From the NCBI GenBank assembly GCA_014379625.1, contig JACMLJ010000033.1, positions 62,001 through 126,000 on the forward strand: a stretch of 64,000 nucleotides of DNA, read 5' to 3'. Source of the stretch: Ferruginibacter sp. (lineage in GTDB: Bacteria > Bacteroidota > Bacteroidia > Chitinophagales > Chitinophagaceae). This document shows positions 19,712 to 30,462 of this stretch, one piece after another (the stretch's first letter is position 1; each line of letters begins with the position of its first letter). The translations under genes and the position numbers were made by a program. The notes under the pieces were generated by a model that was not told the origin of the DNA, made no database searches, and saw only the letters and a list, made by a program, of their open reading frames with translations.

Positions 19712-21610
19712 TTAAGTGAATGATAATTTTGTAAGGGTGGTGAGCGATAGCGGGATGCTATAAGAAAAAGCAGTGCTTGTGCCAACCGTGGATTGAATGT
19801 GGAGTTCCCCTCCTATTTCCTGGATTCTTTGTTTGATATTTTTCATACCATTGCCCGAAAAGGAAGCTGTTGCATCAAAACCGCAACCGTCATCGGCAAT
19901 ATCAAATACAAGGATCCCGCTATTTAATGAGGCGGTAACAGTTATATTTTTTGCCTTGCTGTATTTAACCGCATTATGTACTATTTCCTTTGTGGTCAAT
20001 AAGATATTTCTTTTTTGTTCATTGGAAAGAATAACGTCGGAGTGGATTTCCGGAAATGATATTGTAAAATCAATATCCGAATATTCCAGTAATTTATTCA
20101 GTTGTTCCCGCAGGTAGGCAAGTAGCAGGTCAAGGGATTTATTCTCAGGGTTCAGGCTCCATACGATCTCACTCATATTGTTGATGAGTTTGCGACTTGT
20201 AGTGGCAATCGCTGCCAGGTCATTTACATAGGTTGGCTGGTTGTTTAGCCGCGCATGTTCACTCATGAGGGTGATTTGGGTAAGGCCTGCGCCGATATCA
20301 TCATGCATCTCGCGACTTATTCGCCTGCGTTCTTTAAATTCAGCCAAAAGTATCGATTTTTCGCGCTGTTGTTTCTGTTTCAACTGCTGCCGGTTGTACA
20401 GTAAAAAAGTCACAACACCGAACATAAAAACAATCCCGCCAATACCGCCAAACTGGTAATTTCTTTTCTGCAGTAATATTTTTTGGGTCGACAAATTCAG
20501 TTCATTGGTCAGTTGCTGTTCCTTTAACTGCGTGATCTCTTTTTCTTTTTTTGCGGTCTGGTATTTACTTTCCAGTTCGCCAATTTGCTGTAACCGTTCC
20601 GAATTGAAAAGGCTGTCGGTGTATGCTGAATATTTTTTATGCCATAGAAATGCTTCTTCATAATTCTTCATACCTGCATAATCTTCAGCAAGGCTGCCGG
20701 CGGCTTCCACAGCCACATTGATGGCTTTTATTTTAAGCGCGATATCCAGGCCGCGTGTATTGTATTCAATCGCCCTTGGGTATTCTTTCAGCATCGCATA
20801 CACGTTACCGATATTGGTCATGTTGGCTGCAATTAAAAACTGGTCGCCGGTACTTTCACCCACCAGGAGCGATTTTTTATAATAACTGATCGCCTTTGCG
20901 TAACTCCCCAGGTATTTATATACAATGCCAAGGTTGTTGTAAGTCATTGCCAGGCGTTGCTGGTCCTTTAGTTTCGTGTAAATCACGAGTGCCTTGTTAT
21001 ACTCCTTTATCGCTTCAGGGTATTTTTTCAGGTACTGTTCATAGATCACACCTTTATTGTTGGCACAATCGGCAATGATGGATGAATTATGGATGGACGA
21101 TCCGATTGCTTCCGATTTGCTGTAATTTTCCAGTGCTTTTTTATAGTCTTTTTGCTCTTCGTACAGCGCGCCAATATTGATCAATGCACGGGCCGAAGCA
21201 GCCATATTACCGGTTTCTTCAGATAGCGCCGCCGATTGGTGGTAGGATTGAAATGCATCAGCAATCTTGCCCGTTTGCCCATAAACATGCCCGATATAAT
21301 CATACAATATTACCTGCGAAGCCTTGTCATTGGCCCGTTTGGCGGTTGCCAGGCATTTTTCAAAAACGGGGAGCGAACTTTCATATTCCCCCTTTTTATA
21401 GAGTTCGGCGCCTGCAGCAATCATGGCACTGTCGGTTTGGGCAAACAAAGTAAGCATGCTATTCAATGCAAATAGCAAAGTCATCAAAAGAGGTCTCATG
21501 GCAAGCATATATTTAACTAATATTACAAGCTTTTTTTGAATTGCAGACAAAATAATACAATAGAAGACCTGGTTCGATTTATCCCGTATCATCAACTCAG
21601 GAGCTTTCAA
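19712..21610 (-). CDS. TPR-containing sensor histidine kinase (NarX/LytS-type HisKA_3)
   Basis: TPR repeats, TM segment, RRISREMHDDIGAGLTQITLMSEHA H-box, DDGCGFD and GNGMKNIKQR ATPase motifs. Confidence 0.88.
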   Translation of the reverse strand: MKAPELMIRDKSNQVFYCIILSAIQKKLVILVKYMLAMRPLLMTLLFALNSMLTLFAQTDSAMIAAGAELYKKGEYESSLPVFEKCLATAKRANDKASQVILYDYIGHVYGQTGKIADAFQSYHQSAALSEETGNMAASARALINIGALYEEQKDYKKALENYSKSEAIGSSIHNSSIIADCANNKGVIYEQYLKKYPEAIKEYNKALVIYTKLKDQQRLAMTYNNLGIVYKYLGSYAKAISYYKKSLLVGESTGDQFLIAANMTNIGNVYAMLKEYPRAIEYNTRGLDIALKIKAINVAVEAAGSLAEDYAGMKNYEEAFLWHKKYSAYTDSLFNSERLQQIGELESKYQTAKKEKEITQLKEQQLTNELNLSTQKILLQKRNYQFGGIGGIVFMFGVVTFLLYNRQQLKQKQQREKSILLAEFKERRRISREMHDDIGAGLTQITLMSEHARLNNQPTYVNDLAAIATTSRKLINNMSEIVWSLNPENKSLDLLLAYLREQLNKLLEYSDIDFTISFPEIHSDVILSNEQKRNILLTTKEIVHNAVKYSKAKNITVTASLNSGILVFDIADDGCGFDATASFSGNGMKNIKQRIQEIGGELHIQSTVGTSTAFSYSIPLSLTTLTKLSFT

Positions 21611-21894
21611 ATCTTTCTGCCGGGTATAATAGCGGGCAAAAATGTCATTTGGCCTGTTAAATGTATTTGCGTATTTTGCGCAAGCATGGTGCGGAAGAAA
21701 GAGCTTTTAAATATAAATACCGGCATTTTACCCTCATCCAAGTGTTGGTTGGTTGGCTCTTTAGCAACAAAATAAGAAAAAAATCGGCTGTTTAAAAATA
21801 TAGAATAGGGAGAATCCTTAAACAGTATATATCGTTCTGTTTAAACCGTCGGAATGGAAAAAAACTAATTAACTATTATCAACTATATATTTCT

Positions 21895-23190
21895 ATGTTG
21901 AAATATTTATACATTTATTTTTCTTTACTGGCTGTGCATCCCGGCGTCTTGTACTCCCAGGTAGCGCCTGCTCATATTGTAATTGTTGTTCTTGAAAATA
22001 AGTCCTTCAGCCAGGTAGCGGGCCACCCGTTGCTACCCTATATTACCAGCCTCCTCCAGGATCCTAAAACTGCTGTTTTTTCACAGTCTCATGGTTTAAC
22101 ACACCCGAGCCAACCCAATTACCTCCAATTATTTTCCGGCTCCGACCATGCCGTATACAATAACAATCTGCCTCCGGGTCTACCTTTTTCAACACCCAAT
22201 TTAGGTGCATCATTACTAAAAAAAGGATTTGGCTTTGCCGGCTATTCAGAAGACCTTCCTTACGCAGGCTATACTGGTGAATATGCAGGCGCCTATGCCC
22301 GGAAACACAGCCCCTGGGTTAACTGGCAGGGCAATGGCATTAACGGGATCCCTGATACGCAGAATAAACCATTTACCGATTTCCCTTCAAATTTTTCTAC
22401 CCTGCCAACGGTATCTTTTATTATTCCCAATCAAGACAATGACATGCACAATGGCACACTTGATACCGCGTTCATTAGATGTGATGCGTGGTTGCAGAAT
22501 AATTTAAATAACTATATTCAATGGTGCAAAAGCAATAACAGTGTTTTTATGCTCACTTTTGATGAAGACGATGGATTACAAAACAACCGGATATTGACTT
22601 TTATAACAGGTGAGCATATCATTGGGGGTGTTTACAACCAGGCGTTAAACCATTATAATGTATTAAGGACCATTGAAGAATTGTACAAGCTACCTTATGC
22701 CGGTATAAGCGCGGATTCTACTGCTATTCAATATATCTGGAATACGGTTGCTGTGTGCAAAGGGGCCGGAACTACCTTAAAATCAAAATTAACAGGGGCC
22801 GCCTATCAGTGGCAGGTAAATACCGGCAACGGTTTTATCGATATCAGCAATAGCAGTAATTATTCCGGCGCCAACACATCTGAACTTCAGTTGAGTAATG
22901 TTCCTTCGTCATGGTATGGGTACGAATACCGTTGTACGGTAAACGGATCTTACAGCAATCCGCAAAAGATAAAAATTACTGCTTACTGGACTGGTGCTTT
23001 GAGTACTGCATGGGAAAATCCCCTGAACTGGAGTTGCGGATCATTACCTGATGAAAATACAGATGTTATCATCCATACCAATCAATCCGTAATTTTAAAT
23101 TCGGCGGTTTCAGTCAGAAGTTTTACCATAAGTGCAGGTGCAAACTTTACGCAAAACAGCAACCAGCAACTCCTTATCACACATTACTAA
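21895..23190 (+). CDS. phosphoesterase family protein (acid phosphatase/phospholipase C-like), secreted
   Basis: HIVIVVLENKSFSQV, SQSHGLTHPSQPNYLQLFSGS, FMLTFDEDDG motifs; C-terminal Ig-like segment. Confidence 0.8.
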   Translation: MLKYLYIYFSLLAVHPGVLYSQVAPAHIVIVVLENKSFSQVAGHPLLPYITSLLQDPKTAVFSQSHGLTHPSQPNYLQLFSGSDHAVYNNNLPPGLPFSTPNLGASLLKKGFGFAGYSEDLPYAGYTGEYAGAYARKHSPWVNWQGNGINGIPDTQNKPFTDFPSNFSTLPTVSFIIPNQDNDMHNGTLDTAFIRCDAWLQNNLNNYIQWCKSNNSVFMLTFDEDDGLQNNRILTFITGEHIIGGVYNQALNHYNVLRTIEELYKLPYAGISADSTAIQYIWNTVAVCKGAGTTLKSKLTGAAYQWQVNTGNGFIDISNSSNYSGANTSELQLSNVPSSWYGYEYRCTVNGSYSNPQKIKITAYWTGALSTAWENPLNWSCGSLPDENTDVIIHTNQSVILNSAVSVRSFTISAGANFTQNSNQQLLITHY

Positions 23191-23268
23191 AATATTTTTA
23201 TCACACCTGCTTTCCTTCAAGCCATGGATTAATTTTTACTATATTCATAAAGCCGTGTGCCCTAAAAC

Positions 23269-23303
23269 AAAAAGCTTCTGTCCGATAAAGACAAAAGCTT
23301 TTT
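23269..23303. terminator. Bidirectional terminator hairpin between convergent genes
   Basis: AAAAAGCTTCTGTC-cgataaa-GACAAAAGCTTTTT. Confidence 0.7.
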
Positions 23304-23335
23304 ACACTGAATAATCAGGTACCGGTTGTTTATAT

Positions 23336-23881
23336 TTATTGCAAATCAGCAGCAACCGTAATCTTTGGTTCTTTTGAAATTTTACCCGCCGCAATCTGTG
23401 GACCGTCAACACCGTAATCTTCTAATTTTATGGAAAAATCTGCGTTGGCTGATAACGCTTTACCCGCAACAACAATTTTTCCCGTTGTTTTTACTGGTTT
23501 TGTAACACCATGTATGGTCAGGTCGCCCGCCACATCGGCATCATAAGTTCCATCTTTCTTAAAATCTATAGCAGCCAGGTTAGTAATGTTTCCTTTAAAA
23601 GTGGCGGTAGGGAATTTTTCAGAATCAAGCCATCTTGGGCCGTTAAAATGTTCCTGGATCCTTGGGTTTCCAAATGTAAAGTTTTTCATTACCACTTCAA
23701 ATGCAACGGAGCCTTTTTTTGGGTCTATCGCAACGATTACCGTTTTATTTTCCGCCTTGGGTAACTGGTCCAAACTGGTAGTAGCATCAAAATTAACAGT
23801 TCCGGATGTGGTTGTTTTCTTTTGGGCAAACATTGCACCCGTTGCTGCTACTAAAGCAATAACTAAAATTGATTTTTTCAT
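23336..23881 (-). CDS. YceI family protein
   Basis: VTKPVKTTGKIVV, KLEDYGVDGPQIAAGKI; signal peptide. Confidence 0.85.
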   Translation of the reverse strand: MKKSILVIALVAATGAMFAQKKTTTSGTVNFDATTSLDQLPKAENKTVIVAIDPKKGSVAFEVVMKNFTFGNPRIQEHFNGPRWLDSEKFPTATFKGNITNLAAIDFKKDGTYDADVAGDLTIHGVTKPVKTTGKIVVAGKALSANADFSIKLEDYGVDGPQIAAGKISKEPKITVAADLQ

Positions 23882-23901
23882 TTGTAGTTGTTTTTATATT
23901 T

Positions 23902-24366
23902 TTATTTGTTGAGCGCACACCTTTTAAAGGTAATGAATTCGGTTTCCAGTATCTGGCTGTAAGCGCCGCCGCTGCAAGAACCCTTGATGGAAACCAACTC
24001 ACCTTCCTTTATTTTTTTGGCCTCATACCGGTGTTGCGGCTGAAAGGCAAATATAACATATGAGCCGGAAGTTGTATCAGCCATTTTTATGTTGACTGTT
24101 GTATCAGCCCCTTCTACCTGGGTAACCAGACCATTTACTACCATAATTTTTTCCCCATATTTTCGATTGGATAACGAATCATTTTTCTCAAATTCATGAA
24201 TGAGGTCCAGTGCATTCACGGTGTAATCAGGCTTGATTTCATTTGTATCTGAAAACTTTTCATTAAATATATACCAGATTGCACCTGCACCTGCTATAGA
24301 AAGAATTATAATCCCAAACAATATTTTTTTAAGCCAGGGATTCATTCTTTTCTTTGCTGCATCCAT
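23902..24366 (-). CDS. OB-fold tRNA_anti-like family protein
   Basis: N-terminal TM, GEKIMVVNGLVTQVEGADTTVNI, EGELVSIKGSCSGG. Confidence 0.6.
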   Translation of the reverse strand: MDAAKKRMNPWLKKILFGIIILSIAGAGAIWYIFNEKFSDTNEIKPDYTVNALDLIHEFEKNDSLSNRKYGEKIMVVNGLVTQVEGADTTVNIKMADTTSGSYVIFAFQPQHRYEAKKIKEGELVSIKGSCSGGAYSQILETEFITFKRCALNK

Positions 24367-24653
24367 ATTTCATACAATTTCTTAACCGGACAAAAATAAT
24401 ACTTTATGTCAAATATGCACTTTTTAAACATTCAGTTTAACAAGTTAGATTGTTTAAAGACACCTTTCCTGTTAAAAATAATTGAAGAGCATTTAACGTT
24501 AAATTAATTGTGGGCGGCATTTTAAATGCTATCCGGCTGGAATCTCTCTCGTTAAAATTTATCGGGTAAATAATTTTTGACCAACAAAATAATACCTTTA
24601 ATGCGAATCCATACCATTGCAGAAAGAAACAGGTAACGCCATAAAAGATAGTT

Positions 24654-25745
24654 ATGATCATTTTAATACTGGTAATTTTGCTTACCCTGCTTTTGATTGC
24701 ATTTATGCAGCAACCGAAATTTGGAAAAACTCCTGCTGGCGACAGACTGGAACGTATAAAAAAATCGCCCAATTTTAAGGCTGGTAAATTTCAAAACATA
24801 CACCTTACTCCCGATCTGACAGAAGGTGTAAGTTATTATGCCGTCCTGAATGAATTTTTCTTTCACAAAAACAAACGCGGCAGGCCTGCGGTTAGTTTAC
24901 CATCAGAAAAAACAAACCTGTTAACAATACAACCGGGGCAGGATATATTGGTATGGTTTGGTCATTCTTCTTATTTTATGCAAATTGACGGAAAGAAAAT
25001 TCTGGTGGATCCTGTATTGAGTGGTTCGGCCAGTCCCGTAAAATTTACTACCCGCAGTTTTAAAGGAGCGGACATTTATACAGCGGATGATATGCCGGAT
25101 ATCGATTATCTTTTTATTTCGCATGATCATTGGGACCATCTCGACTACCAGACAATTAAACAATTAAAACCAAGGATCAAAAAAGTTATTTGTGGTTTGG
25201 GAACGGGCCAGCATTTTGAACATTGGGGATTTAACAGTAACCAGGTGATGGAAAAAGACTGGGGCGATGAAGTAATGCTGGATGAAGGGTTTGAAGTAAA
25301 TATTACGACTGCAAGACATTTTTCTGGCAGGGGTCTTAAGCGGAACACTGCATTGTGGATTTCATTTGTATTAAAAACACCTTCACTGAAAATATTCATC
25401 GGAGGTGATAGCGCGTACGATACTCATTTCACAGCTATAGGCAATCAATACGGACCTTTTGACCTGGCAATATTGGAATGTGGACAGTATGATAAAAGCT
25501 GGAAATATATCCACATGATGCCGGAAGAAATTATACGGGCAGCACATGATCTCAAAGCAAAACAACTGATGCCTGTGCACTGGGGTAAATTTTTATTGGG
25601 CAATCATGCCTGGGATGATCCCATTATCCAGGTTGCGGGATTGAGTAAAATTAAAAACCAACCGTTGGTTACCCCCATGATTGGAGAAGCAGTAAACCTT
25701 AAAGATCTCAGCGGTTTTACAGCATGGTGGGAGAATATACCATAA
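24654..25745 (+). CDS. MBL-fold metallohydrolase (NAPE-PLD/UlaG-like)
   Basis: WFGHSSYFMQIDGKKILVDPVLS, FISHDHWDHLDYQT, GGDSAYDTHF, MPVHWGKF. Confidence 0.88.
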   Translation: MIILILVILLTLLLIAFMQQPKFGKTPAGDRLERIKKSPNFKAGKFQNIHLTPDLTEGVSYYAVLNEFFFHKNKRGRPAVSLPSEKTNLLTIQPGQDILVWFGHSSYFMQIDGKKILVDPVLSGSASPVKFTTRSFKGADIYTADDMPDIDYLFISHDHWDHLDYQTIKQLKPRIKKVICGLGTGQHFEHWGFNSNQVMEKDWGDEVMLDEGFEVNITTARHFSGRGLKRNTALWISFVLKTPSLKIFIGGDSAYDTHFTAIGNQYGPFDLAILECGQYDKSWKYIHMMPEEIIRAAHDLKAKQLMPVHWGKFLLGNHAWDDPIIQVAGLSKIKNQPLVTPMIGEAVNLKDLSGFTAWWENIP

Positions 25746-25767
25746 GCCAATACCCTGGCCTGTTATT

Positions 25768-26118
25768 TCAACCGGGTATAAAATCCTCCCGCAGGGGCGA
25801 AAACATATCTATCAGCACCCCGGCTTCTAAACAAAGTACTCCATGCGGTGCATCTGGTGGCACGTAAAAGGAACCTCCCGCAGCCAATACTTTTTTTTCT
25901 TCATTTATAGTTACTTCAAAAACTCCCTTTTCGATATAGCTGATCTGTGTATGATAATGTTGGTGGACTTTACCTGTTGCACCTTTTTCAAATATTACCT
26001 TTACCAGCATCAGACGATCATCATAAGCAATTATTTTTCTGCAAACGCCCTCCCCAAGATCTTCTGCAACCAGGTCGGCATCTTCTATGAATAGCTTTTT
26101 TGTCGTATCTTTTTTCAT
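25768..26118 (-). CDS. cupin domain-containing protein
   Basis: GKVHQHYHTQISYIEKGVFEVTI, FYVPPDAPHGV. Confidence 0.85.
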   Translation of the reverse strand: MKKDTTKKLFIEDADLVAEDLGEGVCRKIIAYDDRLMLVKVIFEKGATGKVHQHYHTQISYIEKGVFEVTINEEKKVLAAGGSFYVPPDAPHGVLCLEAGVLIDMFSPLREDFIPG

Positions 26119-26395
26119 GATACAAAGGTACAGCAGTAATGCCTGGTACCTGTTTTACCGCAAATAAAAAAAATAGCAGTTTGTAAGTTTTTGCATAATT
26201 ATTCAACTAATTATAAAATGATTAAAATGCAGTTTCATAAAAAAAATTTTCGGGTGCACCACCGCCCTTATGATGACTGGAAGCCTGCTCAAACATCCTA
26301 CCCTGGTTTATTTTAAGTTGGCAAAATGATGTGAGTATTATTGTAGATACAATGTATGAAAAAAGGAAATTGTTTATGCTATCAAACCATGCTCA

Positions 26396-26872
26396 ATGAG
26401 TGAAAAACAGTTTCTAACACTGATTGGTCAGCACCAGGGGATCATTCACAAAATATGCAGGCTTTACCGTGATTCTGATGAAGACCGGGAGGACCTTTTC
26501 CAGGAAATCATGTTCCAGCTTTGGCAGTCATTTCCCTCATTTGAAGGCAAAGCAAAAATTACTTCCTGGATGTACCGGGTAGCGCTGAATACCGCCCTGG
26601 CAAGTTTTCGTAAAAAGAAACCCGACATTGCCTACACCGAACACCTTCCCGATTATCCTGAAGAGGAGCCCAATGAGGAATCAGTAGTGCGACAGGAAAA
26701 ACTGCTGTCGGTGCTCAAAATGCTGGATGATACAGAAAAAGCCATTATCACCCTTTATTTAGAGGATTTGAGCTATGGCGAAATTGCAGCCATTACAGGT
26801 ATCAGTGAAAATTATGCTGGCGTAAAGCTCAACAGGATTAAAACAAAAATTCAACAATTATTAAACAAATAA
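26396..26872 (+). CDS. RNA polymerase sigma factor, sigma-70 family ECF
   Basis: DREDLFQEIMFQLWQSFPSFEGKAKITSWMYRVALNTAL; YLEDLSYGEIAAITGISENYAGVKLNRIK. Confidence 0.92.
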   Translation: MSEKQFLTLIGQHQGIIHKICRLYRDSDEDREDLFQEIMFQLWQSFPSFEGKAKITSWMYRVALNTALASFRKKKPDIAYTEHLPDYPEEEPNEESVVRQEKLLSVLKMLDDTEKAIITLYLEDLSYGEIAAITGISENYAGVKLNRIKTKIQQLLNK

Positions 26873-26875
26873 ATT

Positions 26876-27424
26876 ATGGAACCCAATCAACTTAAAACGG
26901 CCTGGAATGATATTGCAGGTGAAAATAAAAATGGGGAAGAATTAAAATTAATGATCAGGGAAAACAGGCATCCGGTACTAAAAGGGATCAGGCTGCAACT
27001 GATGATAGAAATAACCGCCTGGACCTTTTTCCTTTTTGTTTATTACGATATGTTTGATGGCGACCGCAGGCCATTTTACGTAAACCTGCTATTGGTGGTG
27101 GCTGTTTTACTGTTGCTCTTACATAGCATAATGGGGTATCTCTCCGCAAAATACCTTGTTAAAGGCAATACTTTACATGCATCCCTCCTCAACTATTTAG
27201 TAAAGATTAAACTATATGCAATGATATCCGTTAGCTCAAGGGTTATCACCATTATTTGTGTACTGATATTCTTTATGGCCACTATTACATTTACCCCCGC
27301 CAAATACCTATTATTAGCGGGCATCCTGCTGCTTATCCCCTTGCAGGTATTTTTATTATCACGGATATGGGGTAAGCGCATAAAAAAATTAACGGAGGCG
27401 CTCAATGGGTTACGTGAAAAATAA
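26876..27424 (+). CDS. membrane protein downstream of the ECF sigma factor (possible regulator)
   Basis: ORF starts 4 bp after the sigma gene; about 4 TM segments. Confidence 0.6.
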   Translation: MEPNQLKTAWNDIAGENKNGEELKLMIRENRHPVLKGIRLQLMIEITAWTFFLFVYYDMFDGDRRPFYVNLLLVVAVLLLLLHSIMGYLSAKYLVKGNTLHASLLNYLVKIKLYAMISVSSRVITIICVLIFFMATITFTPAKYLLLAGILLLIPLQVFLLSRIWGKRIKKLTEALNGLREK

Positions 27425-27567
27425 CGGCAATTGTTCAATCAATCAATATTTTTTCTACCTTCAAACTGGCATCAGCGGCTACTGAAAACTCAATCTAAAG
27501 TAAAGTAGTTGCAGGTTTAAACAGCGTACAAACGACGCTTTATAAATTACTAATCAACAATACTCCA

Positions 27568-28140
27568 ATGGCAAACGATTACCTGGAAAGTGTAAAAAAA
27601 CAATTCAGTTATTATAAAATGCTGGGCGAAAAAGCCATGGCGCAGTTACCGGAAGAAAAACTTTTCTGGCAATACAATACGGAGAGCAACAGCATCGCTG
27701 GCATTGTAAAACATCTTTGGGGAAATATGCTTTCCCGCTGGACGGATTTTTTAACCAGTGACGGGGAAAAGGAATGGCGAAACAGGGATGCCGAATTTGA
27801 CAATGACCTGCCAAACAAAGAAGTACTGATGGCGAAATGGAATGAAGGCTGGAAGTGTTTGTTTGATGCAATTGAATCCTTAACGACAGCGGATCTCGGG
27901 AAAGAAATTTTCATACGCAATATGGGTCAAACTGTTACGGAAGCCATCAACCGGCAATTGGCTCATTATCCTTATCATATTGGCCAGATTGTATTTATGG
28001 CGAAAATGGTTTGTGGTAACAACTGGAACTCCCTATCCATCCCAAAAGGAAATTCAAAAGAATACAACGAAGCCAAATTTGCAAAACCAAAACACACTGA
28101 ACATTTTACCGATGAATTTATAAAGGATAAAAATGAATAA
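27568..28140 (+). CDS. DinB/DUF1572-like family protein
   Basis: SNSIAGIVKHLWGNMLSRWTDFLTSDGEKEWRNRD, HYPYHIGQIVFMAKM. Confidence 0.8.
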   Translation: MANDYLESVKKQFSYYKMLGEKAMAQLPEEKLFWQYNTESNSIAGIVKHLWGNMLSRWTDFLTSDGEKEWRNRDAEFDNDLPNKEVLMAKWNEGWKCLFDAIESLTTADLGKEIFIRNMGQTVTEAINRQLAHYPYHIGQIVFMAKMVCGNNWNSLSIPKGNSKEYNEAKFAKPKHTEHFTDEFIKDKNE

Positions 28141-28278
28141 ACGCTAATGATCATTATTACATTATTAATTACCAGGTTATCTAATTTGAGTGGGTATAGT
28201 TTTGGATGAAGTACATATGGTTGCCACCTGTTAGAAACACTTATCCATTTAACAATTCAAAATTTTCCCAACCCTGCT

Positions 28279-28767
28279 TTGGCACAATATTTTCAATTGC
28301 TCCTCAAAACAAATATTTTGAAACATTTTATACTTTTTATCGCAGTTTATTCCTTTAGTGCCGCTAAAGCTCAAAAGATTGATAGCATTTATGTTAACCT
28401 GTATACAGACAGTTTAAAAAAAGGAACCTTTAATTATATCAATATCGATGGATTGTTATCCGATGGAAGGTATTTACCATTAGACAGTACCCATCTTATT
28501 TTCTCCGCTTCAGCAGGTTGGTTTAGCGGAAACTCCCTCTGGATAGATAACAATTTTAGCGACGATAAAGTAAGTGTAAAAGTGATCCTGAGAAAGGCCC
28601 CCGGCACATTTAAACAGTTTGACATTTACATTAAGAAAAAACCTGATAATGAAAAATTGAAGACAGCGGATGAAATTATCAATGAAATGAAAAACAATAC
28701 AAGATCAAAAAGAAAGGGAAATTTATCTTCCGGCAACGGAGTTATCACCAAAATATACCGGGCATAA
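28279..28767 (+). CDS. hypothetical secreted protein
   Basis: Complete ORF with signal-like N-terminus. Confidence 0.5.
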   Translation: MAQYFQLLLKTNILKHFILFIAVYSFSAAKAQKIDSIYVNLYTDSLKKGTFNYINIDGLLSDGRYLPLDSTHLIFSASAGWFSGNSLWIDNNFSDDKVSVKVILRKAPGTFKQFDIYIKKKPDNEKLKTADEIINEMKNNTRSKRKGNLSSGNGVITKIYRA

Positions 28768-28771
28768 AAAT

Positions 28772-28865
28772 GGCAAGTTACTTACATCGCACCGCTCAAC
28801 CATCTACCCTTGCTACCTTCCGGTCCTGGGGGAGTTCAACAGGAGCTGGCCGTATAAGACTTGCC
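28772..28865 (-). ncRNA. ffs: Small bacterial signal recognition particle RNA (4.5S-like)
   Basis: Minus strand: GGCAAGTC...CCCCCAGGACCGGAAGGTAGCAAGGGTA...AACTTGCC; canonical GGAA-capped SRP helix 8 core and closing stem GGCAAGT/ACTTGCC. Confidence 0.92.
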
Positions 28866-29125
28866 GCTGCAAATATAAGGAAGGGAATTTAAATCAATCA
28901 AAAAAAATATTTTTTTTGCCCTTGCCCGTAAAAAGGGAAATCAATAAATGATAGTTCAACATCGCTTACCAGCATTAATAAAATAAAAGGGTGCAACATA
29001 TCTCCAAAAATACTATTAACAACCTGGTTGTGCCTATTTACAAGAATGTTTTCAAACCTTTCTGCCCGGTATCCGGAGGGAAAAAATGAGCTTCCCGAAT
29101 AACTCCATTTGAGGCGCGGGGACGG

Positions 29126-30415
29126 CTAAAAACTAAACCCAGGCCTATCCGTCCTCGTATCCAACTTACCAATTCCTATCAACTGGTCCGCCTGGTCGGT
29201 AAATGATTTATAATACACCAAAATAGTATAGTTATTTTCTGTTTCCCAATAATTCCCTTCCAGTTCCAACTGCTGTTCCGGATTATTTTTATCCACCAGC
29301 ATGTACCCGTAACTGTAATAACCCTGTTTTAGAAACTGTGTTCCTTCATACATTCCCTTTTCAGGATTGAACTGCATTTTGGAGGTCTCATTTAATTTGT
29401 AATCGGTTAACTGGCCAAACAGGTAGAGATCTTTACCCTGGTATGGGGCCTGGGTGGGCGTTAGATAACTAAATTGGACAGTCGCGAAATCTCCCTGCCA
29501 GTAAGGATTAATGGATTCATAGGTAGTAACCTGGTATAGTCCGTTCAGATCCTGGTAATAAACATATTTCTGACCCGTACGGTCAATATCCGGCTTCACG
29601 AAAATTTTGGTGGCATTTTTCGAATAGTCTGCCTTTTCCACCCGCTCACTTTGCAACCGGAAACTTCTAAGGTCAAGCCATCGCCATTCTTTACCTCCTG
29701 CAAAAACAAAGTTGTTTTCACTGTTGTACTCTATTGCATTACCCCGGATAAATGTGGGAAATACATTACCCTGCGCATTGTCCCATCGATTATTTTGAAG
29801 TACGAGAACTTTCACCTGCTGATTGGCGTTGAATGCATTCAAACCATCAAGGTTAACGGTAAACTTTAAACGCTGGTGTGTTTTGAAGTACTGTGGCGTA
29901 AATGGCTGAATAAACTGTGCCAGGATGGAAGACTTTGGATCAAGCACCAGCATTGCTCTCGTAAATGCCAGTTTGGAGGTATCGCCATCTAAAAAAACTT
30001 TTACCAGGTAGTTTCCGCTTCGGGTTGGCAGTGAGTTAGTTTCGGGTAAAATTACCTGGTAATGGGTATAGCGCGTAAAAGCAATGGAAGAAAAGCGGTA
30101 ACTGCTGATACGCTGTTGGGTAAATCCTTTAATATAATCAAAGGGGCTTAACCTGACCGGCTTCCAGTTGTAATCACATAACTGGTAGGTGTAATAATAA
30201 CTTTTTACATTGGCATCCACGTCATCAAAATGAAGTTCCAAACGGTCGCCACTATTGAGTTTGTAAACAGGGAGGGCCTGTTGATCTCCATAAGCATTAA
30301 AGCGTACCGCTTTAATATTTGTTTTAAAAACGACCTCAGGGTTTTTTTGCGCCCGGAGAGAAAATATCAACAGCAATAAAACCGTAGTGAGGGGGAATGA
30401 TTTAAAAAGATGCAT
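29126..30415 (-). CDS. DUF5103 domain protein (type IX secretion plug protein-like)
   Basis: Signal peptide, VVFKTNIKAVRFNAYGDQQALPVYKLNSGDRLELHFDDVDANVKSYYYTYQLCDYNW. Confidence 0.75.
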   Translation of the reverse strand: MHLFKSFPLTTVLLLLIFSLRAQKNPEVVFKTNIKAVRFNAYGDQQALPVYKLNSGDRLELHFDDVDANVKSYYYTYQLCDYNWKPVRLSPFDYIKGFTQQRISSYRFSSIAFTRYTHYQVILPETNSLPTRSGNYLVKVFLDGDTSKLAFTRAMLVLDPKSSILAQFIQPFTPQYFKTHQRLKFTVNLDGLNAFNANQQVKVLVLQNNRWDNAQGNVFPTFIRGNAIEYNSENNFVFAGGKEWRWLDLRSFRLQSERVEKADYSKNATKIFVKPDIDRTGQKYVYYQDLNGLYQVTTYESINPYWQGDFATVQFSYLTPTQAPYQGKDLYLFGQLTDYKLNETSKMQFNPEKGMYEGTQFLKQGYYSYGYMLVDKNNPEQQLELEGNYWETENNYTILVYYKSFTDQADQLIGIGKLDTRTDRPGFSF

Positions 30416-30462
30416 GTAGTGGTGAAAATATTTACTTTTGAAAGATACTAAAATTATGCCGA

